A stretch of DNA of 12,018 nt from JAZRUF01 sp045652405. GTDB lineage: Bacteria; Bacillota; Clostridia; Oscillospirales; JAAYXM01. Made by a program: the position numbers and the translations under genes. Positions within the stretch are counted from its first letter, which is position 1. Every line of letters starts with the position of its first letter. The notes under the pieces were generated by a model. The model worked only from the letters and a program-made list of their open reading frames with translations, made no database searches and was not told the DNA's origin. The stretch covers positions 1 to 12,018 of the forward strand of contig JAZRUF010000057.1 of assembly GCA_045652405.1 (NCBI GenBank), in the 5' to 3' direction. This document shows, in pieces, positions 7,712-12,018 of the stretch.

Positions 7712-8143
7712 ATGCAAAAAGGTAAATTTGGTATTTGTCTGTGGTTTTATGCAGTCCTCGGTTTCATCTTCGCCATTATTAATCAAACCCTGCCCTGTCT
7801 TTTACTGCTCGGCTTTGTAATAGCCGCCGAGCAGAACGAGTGGGCGACAAAGCAGGTAATGCAGGCGCTGTTCTTATGCCTTACACGCTCTCTTGTAACC
7901 CTAATCCCCGCCGCTATTCATTCGGTTGCAGGGACATACCTGGTTTTTGGCGGATTGCTGTCGGCGCTGTTTTATGTGTTTAGCGTACTCGTTTTCTTTG
8001 CGGTCCTGGTATTCTCAATAATCGGCATTATAAACGCCGTGCGCGGAAGCGATGTGGGAGTTCCGCTTCTCTCAAAGCTTGCAAACCGTGCTTTCGGTGT
8101 GGCGGAGAAAAAGATGTTCTACCAGCCGCCGGAGGAAAAATAA
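7712..8143 (+). CDS. Small polytopic membrane protein, possibly DUF4870-like
   Basis: 143 aa with about four hydrophobic segments (roughly 8-22, 27-39, 50-72 and 74-110) and a charged cytoplasmic-looking tail ending PPEEK. There is no cleavable signal peptide. The segment AAEQNEWATKQVMQAL after the second helix and the short loop RGSDVGVPLL before the tail recall the DUF4870/Tic20-like small membrane proteins, which show a polar HxxQA-like segment there. This resemblance is weak, and I do not assign a function. GGCGG at 7699-7703 lies 8 nt before the ATG. The gene is 86 nt after the YifB-type gene, so the two may be cotranscribed. It ends at a bidirectional terminator shared with recR. Confidence 0.75.
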   Translation: MQKGKFGICLWFYAVLGFIFAIINQTLPCLLLLGFVIAAEQNEWATKQVMQALFLCLTRSLVTLIPAAIHSVAGTYLVFGGLLSALFYVFSVLVFFAVLVFSIIGIINAVRGSDVGVPLLSKLANRAFGVAEKKMFYQPPEEK

Positions 8144-8150
8144 CTTTTTA

Positions 8151-8197
8151 AATAAAAAGGAAGGTCAGTTCCCAACGAGCTGACCTTCCTTTTTATT
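8151..8197. terminator. Bidirectional terminator between membrane gene and recR
   Basis: An 18-bp perfect inverted repeat (8151-8168 with 8180-8197) with an 11-nt loop. Each strand ends in a T5-ATT run, so it can stop transcription from both sides. It begins 7 nt after the plus-strand gene, and its right arm overlaps the recR stop codon (8193-8195). The recR terminator therefore starts inside the coding sequence, which makes the gene border very compact. Confidence 0.93.
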
Positions 8198-8795
8198 CCA
8201 TTATTCTTCTGCCTTCGAGTGCACGCATGAGCGTTATCTCGTCCGCGTACTCCAAATGCCCGCCTACGGGGATTCCGTATGCGAGGCGCGTGACGCGCAC
8301 GCCAAACGGCTTAAGAAGCCGCGATATGTACATTGCGGTGGCTTCACCTTCCGTATCCGGGTTTGTCGCCATGATTATTTCCTCAATATCCTCCGCAGCA
8401 ACACGCTCCAAAAGCTCCTTAACGCGAATGTCATCAGGTCCGACGCTGTTCATCGGCGAAATGCATCCGTGCAGAACATGGTAAAGCCCGCGATACTCAC
8501 GCGTTTTCTCAATCGCGATGACATCCTTCGGGTCTGCGACTACGCAGATGGACGTTTTATCACGTCCCTCATCTGCACAGATTTGGCATTGCTCGGAGTC
8601 CGTCAAATTCTGGCACGTTTTGCAGAACTTAACAGACTTCTTTGCGTCAATAACCGCATTTGCAAACGCCTCTGCCTCTTCCGTCGGAAGCGACAGCACG
8701 AAAAATGCCAGACGCTGGGCGGTCTTGCGGCCAATACCCGGCAAATGCTGAAACTGCTCAATCAGATTTTCCACAGGTGCGGTAAAAAAGCGCAT
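8193..8795 (-). CDS. recR: Recombination mediator RecR
   Basis: 200 aa, exact family length. RecR works with RecF/RecO to load RecA on gapped DNA during recombinational repair. The N-terminal helix-hairpin-helix contains LPGIGRKTAQRLAFF (18-32). A four-cysteine zinc motif is made of C58, C61, C70 and C73. The Toprim domain (about 80-175) has E96 and the NPDTEGEATAMY block (D147, E149). The C-terminal LAYGIPVGGHLEYADEITL is the diagnostic RecR end. AGAGG lies about 8 nt before ATG 8795. It is the last gene of dnaX-ebfC-recR, 18 nt after the preceding gene, an arrangement also known in Bacillus subtilis. Confidence 0.97.
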   Translation of the reverse strand: MRFFTAPVENLIEQFQHLPGIGRKTAQRLAFFVLSLPTEEAEAFANAVIDAKKSVKFCKTCQNLTDSEQCQICADEGRDKTSICVVADPKDVIAIEKTREYRGLYHVLHGCISPMNSVGPDDIRVKELLERVAAEDIEEIIMATNPDTEGEATAMYISRLLKPFGVRVTRLAYGIPVGGHLEYADEITLMRALEGRRIME

Positions 8796-8813
8796 CTTAA
8801 AAACCTCTTTTAA

Positions 8814-9155
8814 TTAAAACATTCCGGGTAAATTCAACCCGCCCGTGATGCGTTTCATCTCTGCGGCAGACGCTTCCTCTGACTGACGCATAGCCTCGTT
8901 TACCGCGGCGAGGATTAAATCCTCGAGCATCTCCGTATCGTCAGCAGAAACAACATCCGGCTCAATATGGATTCCAACCAGACGGTTCTTTCCGTTTACG
9001 GTAGCCTCAACTGCACCGCCGCCCGCACTGGCTTTATACTCTTTTTCTTCGAGCTCCTCCTGCATCTTGACCATATCCTGCTGCATCTTCTGTGCCTGCT
9101 TAATCATATTCATATTGATTCCGCCGCCCATTCCTCCGGGAAATCCTCTTTTCAT
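8814..9155 (-). CDS. ebfC: YbaB/EbfC nucleoid-associated protein
   Basis: 113 aa, typical length. Members form dimers that bind DNA and associate with the nucleoid; the gene is a constant neighbour of dnaX and recR. The glycine-rich start GFPGGMGGG is followed by the long helix MNMIKQAQKMQQDMVKMQEE, then the conserved GGGAVEATVNGKNRLVGIHIEP core and the C-terminal helix LAAVNEAMRQSEE. I start at ATG 9155 because GGAGG lies 8 nt upstream. The in-frame TTG at 9170 overlaps that ribosome site and is unlikely. It is 22 nt from dnaX and 18 nt from recR, so translation of the three is probably coupled in one transcript. The B. subtilis counterpart is yaaK. Confidence 0.95.
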   Translation of the reverse strand: MKRGFPGGMGGGINMNMIKQAQKMQQDMVKMQEELEEKEYKASAGGGAVEATVNGKNRLVGIHIEPDVVSADDTEMLEDLILAAVNEAMRQSEEASAAEMKRITGGLNLPGMF

Positions 9156-9177
9156 TGTAATGTCCTCCAAAATCTAT

Positions 9178-10794
9178 TTATATAATAGTTATATTCGGAA
9201 ACCCTTTTAAGCTGTCACACAGCTCGTCGAGCTTCGAGTTATCTTCTTTTTCTTCCTGCGGTTTTTGCGTTTTTATCATCACGTTATAGCCTAAAACCTG
9301 CTTTGCGCACTCGCGCAACGGCTCCATATACTGCCGCTCCTTGAGCATATCGGTTACCAGCGGATTTTCAACGCCTAAATAAAGCGTATTGTCCCTAAGC
9401 TGCGCCTGAACACTGCGCAAAAGCGGGATTATGCCGGGTGCCATAACGCTTTTTGCCGCGTCAAGAATTTTACCCCAAACCTCACCCGAGTCACTTGCGG
9501 GCGCAGGCGGAGCGGAAGGCTCTGCCTTTTCTTCCTTAATAGGTTCGGCTTTGGGTTGGGCAGGTATTTTAACCGGTTGCGGTGCGCTTATTTCTTGCTT
9601 GGGTGCCGCAGCTTTGGCAGGCTCTGACATCTGAGCTGCCGGCATTGCTGCAGGCGGATTTTTCTCCAACCTCGCAACGCGCTCGTTTAGCGCATATAAA
9701 TCCTTCTCTATCGAGCTTTCGCAGAGCTTAATCATGCACAGCTCGGCATCTATACGGCGATTTGCGCTATGGCTTATCGTCGCCATCGTGCGTGATATTG
9801 TATCCACGCAGAAAATAAGCTGCTTGGCTTCAAATTTTGAAGTAAGCTCCGAAAACGCCTTCTCGTCATATGATGCGGCAATGCGGGATACGCGCGCATC
9901 CGGCGCGGTTTTAAGCACCAAAATATCGCGCATGCATGCGCTCAGCTCATTTAACACGGATATAAGGTCACGACCGTTGTTATACGCTTGCGTAAGCTGT
10001 TCAAGCGCGGCTGAGACATTTCGCGCGGCAATTGCCTCAAGCATGGCAACCAGAACAGATGAGCCCGCAAGCCCGACCGCATCCTCAACCGTCTCGACCG
10101 AAACATCACCTTGGGAAAATGACGCGCACTGGTCAAAAATCGAAAGTGCGTCACGCATGCCACCGTCTGCAATACGCGCTATAAAATCCGCGGCATCCGT
10201 GCTTATTTTAATATTCTCATTCTGTGCGACAAACTGAAGTCTCTCGCTTATCTCGGTCGCGGTAATTCGCTTAAACGTAAATCTCTGACAGCGGGAGAGG
10301 ATAGTCGCCGGCACCTTATGAAGCTCGGTGGTAGCGAGTATAAATATTACGTGCTCCGGCGGCTCTTCAAGTATTTTAAGCAGCGCGTTAAACGCACTGG
10401 AGGAGAACATATGGACCTCGTCTATAATATATACTCTCTTACGCGCGGCGGCAGGGGAGTATATCGCCTCATCCCTGAGCTCGCGCACGCCGTCAACGCC
10501 GTTATTTGACGCTGCATCTATTTCAACTACATCCAAAATGCTTCCGTCATTTATTCCGCGGCAGGTCTCACACTCGTTGCACGGGTCGCCGTTTAACGGA
10601 TTCTGACAGTTTACCGCCTTAGCCAGAATTTTGGCGCATGTGGTTTTACCCGTACCGCGCGAGCCTGCAAACAAGTATGCATGCGAAAGGCGGGAAGACT
10701 CAATTTGCGCTTTTAAAGTATCCGTAACCGCAGACTGCCCGACCACATCCGAAAAAGCCTGCGGTCTCCATTTGCGATAAAGAGCCTGATACAT
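9178..10794 (-). CDS. dnaX: DNA polymerase III subunit gamma/tau (clamp loader)
   Basis: 538 aa. This AAA+ subunit of the clamp-loader complex opens the beta clamp during replication. Walker A is GSRGTGKT (44-51) and Walker B VYIIDE (121-126). The zinc module has C63, C72, C75 and C78. The SRC sensor motif with the arginine finger is at 167-169. Domain III (about 225-375) is followed by a proline/alanine/lysine-rich linker (about 383-440), then a C-terminal domain of tau type. No slippery A-rich heptamer at the linker suggests a programmed frameshift, so one product is likely. The ribosome site is weak (GGTGAG, 5 nt before ATG 10794). The gene starts right after the SRP RNA, and read-through from the RNA promoter may contribute to its transcription. 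Confidence 0.97.
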   Translation of the reverse strand: MYQALYRKWRPQAFSDVVGQSAVTDTLKAQIESSRLSHAYLFAGSRGTGKTTCAKILAKAVNCQNPLNGDPCNECETCRGINDGSILDVVEIDAASNNGVDGVRELRDEAIYSPAAARKRVYIIDEVHMFSSSAFNALLKILEEPPEHVIFILATTELHKVPATILSRCQRFTFKRITATEISERLQFVAQNENIKISTDAADFIARIADGGMRDALSIFDQCASFSQGDVSVETVEDAVGLAGSSVLVAMLEAIAARNVSAALEQLTQAYNNGRDLISVLNELSACMRDILVLKTAPDARVSRIAASYDEKAFSELTSKFEAKQLIFCVDTISRTMATISHSANRRIDAELCMIKLCESSIEKDLYALNERVARLEKNPPAAMPAAQMSEPAKAAAPKQEISAPQPVKIPAQPKAEPIKEEKAEPSAPPAPASDSGEVWGKILDAAKSVMAPGIIPLLRSVQAQLRDNTLYLGVENPLVTDMLKERQYMEPLRECAKQVLGYNVMIKTQKPQEEKEDNSKLDELCDSLKGFPNITII

Positions 10795-10814
10795 AGTAAC
10801 TCACCAAACCCAAT

Positions 10815-11123
10815 AAAAAATAATTTAACCTATCGCAAGACCGCACACCGGCTTTTGAATAGAGGGTATACACGGAATTTATGCAGTTAACTCAAGACCG
10901 GCATCCCCGCGGCACACGCAACTTACCGCTTAATGCTGCTCGGTTCCCCGCCTGACATGGTTCACGGAGCTGCGTTGCGCAGGACCTGTCTCTCATCGCC
11001 ACTTACATAACCCGGCTGCACACCGACTACCCGAGAGCCGGAATTCATCCCTGCTGGAGCGGATTGCAGGTGCAGGGCACCGCTAACTCCCCGACTAGTG
11101 CGGCCTTGCCATAGGTTAAACTT
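10815..11123 (-). ncRNA. ffs: Signal recognition particle RNA, large Bacillus type
   Basis: RNA scaffold of the signal recognition particle, which binds Ffh and targets nascent membrane and secreted proteins. On the minus strand the 5' part has the Alu-domain signature (GTCGGGGAGTTAGCGGTGCC, then CAATCCGCT and AGCAGGG). The S-domain tip contains GTCAGG, a CGG/CCG helix closed by a GGAA tetraloop (10941-10950) and AGCAGC, followed by CATTAAGCGG and TGTGCCGCGGGG. The two ends pair: TTTAACCTATGGCAAGG near 11103-11120 with the complementary strand near 10826-10840, then a T run (10812-10821) that serves as the terminator. The gene is about 300 nt with an Alu domain, as in Bacillus, not the short 4.5S form. 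Ends are approximate to a few nucleotides. SRP RNA upstream of dnaX is also the Bacillus order. Confidence 0.95.
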
Positions 11124-11129
11124 ATCCTT

Positions 11130-11158
11130 ATTATAATATAGGATTTTAATTTTATCAA
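11130..11158 (-). promoter_or_regulatory. Promoter of SRP RNA
   Basis: On the minus strand, -35 TTGATA (11153-11158), 17-nt spacer and a perfect -10 TATAAT (11130-11135). The expected start near 11123 agrees with the paired 5' end of the RNA. The -35 lies about 30 bp from the -35 of the rightward tRNA promoter, so the two RNA promoters are back to back. Confidence 0.8.
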
Positions 11159-11189
11159 CATCATATCCAAGAAAAATTAATTTTATGAC

Positions 11190-11218
11190 TTGCAAGAAAC
11201 ATATTTTACTGATATAAT
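11190..11218 (+). promoter_or_regulatory. Promoter of the tRNA-Pro/tRNA-Val locus
   Basis: -35 TTGCAA (11190-11195), 17-nt spacer, perfect -10 TATAAT (11213-11218). Expected start near 11225 leaves a short leader before the 5' tRNA-Pro fragment, the spacing expected of a tRNA promoter. The intact tRNA-Pro begins about 190 nt further on, which suggests this promoter originally served a tRNA-Pro whose 5' end is now only the fragment. No comparably good promoter is seen closer to the intact gene. Confidence 0.75.
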
Positions 11219-11236
11219 ATATAGGCTTTAGTATTT

Positions 11237-11255
11237 CGAGGTGTGGCGCAATTGG
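11237..11255 (+). pseudogene. 5' fragment of tRNA-Pro (nt 1-19)
   Basis: These 19 bases equal nucleotides 1-19 of the intact tRNA-Pro at 11416, from the acceptor 5' strand through G19 of the D loop. The identity extends 5 bases upstream (TATTT), giving a 24-bp exact direct repeat (11232-11255 and 11411-11434). There is no anticodon, T arm or acceptor 3' strand, so it cannot make a tRNA. Sequence after G19 is unrelated to tRNA. Confidence 0.85.
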
Positions 11256-11410
11256 GGACGTTTCCCGGCGCCGCCTGTGGCGGATTAAGCCGGGAATAAG
11301 GAGTGGCAGCAACTTGGCGACTGACAAGTTTAATTTGCAAACGCAGGCAGAGCCTTAGTTGCAACAGGAAGCGCGCTGTCAATTGCGCTCTTCATATTAT
11401 TAAAATTTCA
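11256..11410. repeat. Palindrome-rich insert A between tRNA-Pro fragment and gene
   Basis: 155 bp with no recognisable gene. It opens with a strong two-part hairpin: TTCCCGGC (11262-11269) pairs with GCCGGGAA (11289-11296), and inside it CCGCC (11271-11275) pairs with GGCGG (11279-11283) around a TGT loop. Further on come AACTTG/CAAGTT (11311-11316 and 11325-11330) and the palindromes TTTGCAAA (11334-11341), GTTGCAAC (11358-11365) and AGCGCGCT (11370-11377). CAATTGCGC (11380-11388) is an exact inverted copy of GCGCAATTG, the D-arm sequence present in both the 5' fragment and the intact tRNA-Pro. Whether this is a dispersed genomic repeat cannot be told from one window. Confidence 0.6.
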
Positions 11411-11415
11411 TATTT

Positions 11416-11491
11416 CGAGGTGTGGCGCAATTGGTAGCGCGCCTGCTTTGGGAGCAGGATGCTGCAGGTTCGAGTCCTGTCACTTCGACCA
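11416..11491 (+). tRNA. tRNA-Pro (UGG anticodon)
   Basis: 76 nt with encoded CCA. Acceptor CGAGGTG pairs with CACTTCG (one G-T pair). The D arm is GCGC-AATTGGTA-GCGC. The anticodon stem CTGCT/AGCAG closes loop TTTGGGA with anticodon TGG. The T arm is GCAGG-TTCGAGT-CCTGT with a wobble pair, then discriminator A and CCA. It reads proline codons CCA/CCG and, by wobble, others. All expected helices are intact, so this copy should be functional. It is flanked by partial copies of itself. Confidence 0.97.
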
Positions 11492-11528
11492 AGTAAAAGG
11501 CATATGCCTTTGCGTATGCCTTTTACTT
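11491..11528 (+). terminator. Terminator directly after tRNA-Pro
   Basis: A 14-bp perfect stem (11491-11504 with 11515-11528), 10-nt loop, ending in TTTTACTTTT. The left arm starts at the last base of the tRNA CCA. The T run is interrupted by AC, so termination may be incomplete. If efficient, it would cut off the tRNA-Val 146 nt downstream from the promoter at 11190. Confidence 0.8.
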
Positions 11529-11537
11529 TTAAATTTC

Positions 11538-11626
11538 AAGTGACTCGAAAGGCGGCTCTTAGCGAGGTGCCGGTGGCACGTCGCAACCGCCGTGGCTTTT
11601 CCGCAGAAAAGCGAGTCCTGTCACTT
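11538..11626. repeat. Element B, predicted three-way-junction fold
   Basis: About 89 bp with dense complementarity. Outer helix: AAGTGACTCG (11538-11547) with CGAGT and CACTT at 11612-11626, the 5 bases CCTGT looped out. Branch 1: GGCGG (11551-11555) with CCGCC (11587-11591), enclosing GCGAGGTGCC (11562-11571) paired with GGCACGTCGC (11575-11584) with a single G-G mismatch and a GGT loop. Branch 2: GCTTTTC (11595-11601) with GAAAAGC (11606-11612) and a CGCA loop. The right part of the outer helix is the 3' fragment of tRNA-Pro, so the left end is an inverted, shortened copy of that tRNA end. It could be a structured RNA, a palindromic mobile repeat, or both; no coding sequence is convincing. 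Confidence 0.55.
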
Positions 11627-11632
11627 CGACCA
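11612..11632 (+). pseudogene. 3' fragment of tRNA-Pro (nt 56-76)
   Basis: Twenty-one bases identical to the end of the intact tRNA-Pro (11471-11491), from C56 of the T loop to the CCA; one more A downstream is also shared. The T-stem 5' strand, anticodon arm and D arm are missing. It ends 4 nt before tRNA-Val, a spacing typical of adjacent genes in a tRNA operon, so it is probably the remnant of the tRNA-Pro that originally preceded tRNA-Val. Confidence 0.85.
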
Positions 11633-11636
11633 ATAT

Positions 11637-11712
11637 GGGAGCATAGCTCAGCTGGGAGAGCATCTGCCTTACAAGCAGAGGGTCACAGGTTCGAGCCCTG
11701 TTGTTCCCACCA
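11637..11712 (+). tRNA. tRNA-Val (UAC anticodon)
   Basis: 76 nt with encoded CCA. Acceptor GGGAGCA pairs with TGTTCCC (one G-T pair). The D arm is intact (GCTC-AGCTGGGA-GAGC). Anticodon stem TCTGC/GCAGA encloses loop CTTACAA with anticodon TAC. T arm ACAGG-TTCGAGC-CCTGT, discriminator A, then CCA. No good promoter lies directly upstream; it would depend on read-through of the terminator after tRNA-Pro or on an unrecognised start within element B. Confidence 0.97.
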
Positions 11713-11740
11713 AAAGACAGTCAGCTTAGACTGTCTTTTT
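11712..11740 (+). terminator. Terminator after tRNA-Val
   Basis: An 11-bp perfect stem (11712-11722 with 11729-11739) with a 6-nt loop and a run of five T, followed by ATTTTTC. It is a strong intrinsic terminator ending the tRNA unit, again starting at the last base of the tRNA. Confidence 0.9.
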
Positions 11741-11766
11741 ATTTTTCAATAACTACCTCAAATTTC

Positions 11767-11801
11767 AAAAGGGATATATGCACCCGGCATATATCCCTTT
11801 T
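11767..11801. terminator. Terminator of the zinc-ribbon gene, usable both ways
   Basis: AAAAGGGATATATGC (11767-11781) pairs perfectly with GCATATATCCCTTTT (11787-11801), 15 bp, loop ACCCG. On the minus strand it begins 1 nt after the stop codon of the gene at the right edge and ends in CCCTTTTGAAATTT. On the plus strand it follows the tRNA-Val terminator and could act as a back-up. Confidence 0.85.
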
Positions 11802-11802
11802 A

Positions 11803-12018
11803 TCATGTCTTCTTTATTATTTCGCTACGGCATTTGGGGCAGCTTATTTTTATTTTGCCCTTTCCTTTGGGCACGCGCAAAACGGTTTTGCAATTTTTGC
11901 ACTTGAAAAACCTGTGCGTTTTCCGCTCCGACCAGCGTTTTTTCTTAGACGAAAACCAGCCGGTTATCTTCCTCTTTACGGCAAAATATTTTTCAAGCTC
12001 GCATCTGCGCTTATCAAA
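11803..12018 (-). CDS. C-terminal part of a zinc-ribbon protein (cut by window)
   Basis: The last 71 codons of a minus-strand gene whose start lies beyond the right edge. Visible order: a basic stretch with KRRCELEKYF, a lysine/arginine/tryptophan-rich stretch (SSKKKRWSERKTHRF), then a zinc ribbon with CKNC and CPKC (visible residues C40, C43, C60, C63) around TVLRVPKGKGKIKIS, ending IIKKT. This resembles the C-terminus of small Clostridial proteins in which two N-terminal membrane helices precede a basic linker and a zinc ribbon of this kind. The missing part prevents confirming the helices. Function unknown. The frame is open to the window edge, the cysteine spacing is conserved in style, and a terminator follows at once, so I consider it a real gene. 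Confidence 0.85.
   Translation of the reverse strand, partial: FDKRRCELEKYFAVKRKITGWFSSKKKRWSERKTHRFFKCKNCKTVLRVPKGKGKIKISCPKCRSEIIKKT

Noticed and set aside
8256..8813. Plus-strand open frame of 185 codons opposite recR
   Set aside because: It is antisense to the clearly conserved recR gene and has no recognisable protein features.
9655..9680. Possible programmed frameshift in dnaX at an A-rich stretch in the linker
   Set aside because: The stretch is only five A in the context GAGAAAAATCC and does not form the X XXY YYZ slippery heptamer known from E. coli dnaX.
10962..11327. Minus-strand open frame of 121 codons across the SRP RNA and insert A
   Set aside because: It runs through the SRP RNA gene, both promoters and the 5' tRNA fragment; composition is explained by those RNA features and it has no supported ribosome site.
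11314..11358. Tiny TTG-started frame in insert A with AAGGAG ten bases upstream
   Set aside because: Only 14 codons, non-ATG start and no way to judge conservation; the purine run may be accidental.
11232..11633. Split tRNA made from the two fragments by trans-splicing
   Set aside because: The fragments total only 40 nt and lack the anticodon arm, and a complete tRNA-Pro lies between them.
11459..11752. Plus-strand open frame of 97 codons across tRNA-Pro, element B and tRNA-Val
   Set aside because: It is a chance translation through two tRNA genes and terminators. The repeated VLSLRP peptide simply reflects the duplicated tRNA-Pro 3' end.

Overview
The window looks like chromosome of an anaerobic Bacillota, most likely class Clostridia and probably the Oscillospiraceae/Ruminococcaceae group. 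This is an inference. It rests on a single-chain pyruvate:ferredoxin oxidoreductase, a long Bacillus-type SRP RNA directly upstream of dnaX, strong GGAGG-type ribosome sites, encoded CCA ends on both tRNAs, a DUF975 membrane protein, and the tail of a small zinc-ribbon protein of a type common in gut Clostridia. No phage, transposase, CRISPR array or secretion genes are present.

Layout, left to right. Positions 1-1200 hold a minus-strand LacI-family regulator. Its helix-turn-helix is recovered only if translation starts at a CTG codon. It has a near-consensus promoter and a 3' hairpin, and a perfect LacI-type palindrome lies at the left edge. Positions 1295-2180 hold a minus-strand DUF975 membrane protein with its own promoter. 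Positions 2195-5868 hold porA/nifJ (minus), with a terminator and a promoter. An AT-rich divergent intergenic region of about 300 bp follows. The plus strand then carries the YifB/ComM-type AAA+ ATPase (6099-7625) and a small membrane protein (7712-8143). That protein converges on the next operon at an 18-bp bidirectional terminator.

Positions 8193-11123 are the classical SRP RNA-dnaX-ebfC-recR block on the minus strand: secretion RNA, DNA polymerase clamp-loader subunit, nucleoid-associated protein and recombination mediator. The SRP RNA promoter is back to back with a tRNA promoter firing rightwards. Positions 11190-11740 hold an intact tRNA-Pro(UGG) and a tRNA-Val(UAC), each with its own hairpin terminator. 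The right edge (11803-12018, minus) is the C-terminal part of a zinc-ribbon protein.

The unusual part is the tRNA locus. The promoter runs into a copy of only the first 19 nt of tRNA-Pro, followed by about 155 bp of palindrome-rich sequence. Next come the complete tRNA-Pro and its terminator, a compact element predicted to fold into a three-way junction, and a copy of only the last 21 nt of tRNA-Pro, 4 nt before tRNA-Val. The two fragments look like the halves of an ancestral tRNA-Pro that lay between this promoter and tRNA-Val. Both inserted segments also contain short inverted copies of tRNA-Pro sequence. This nested arrangement is the most interesting item in the window; everything else is fairly ordinary housekeeping.
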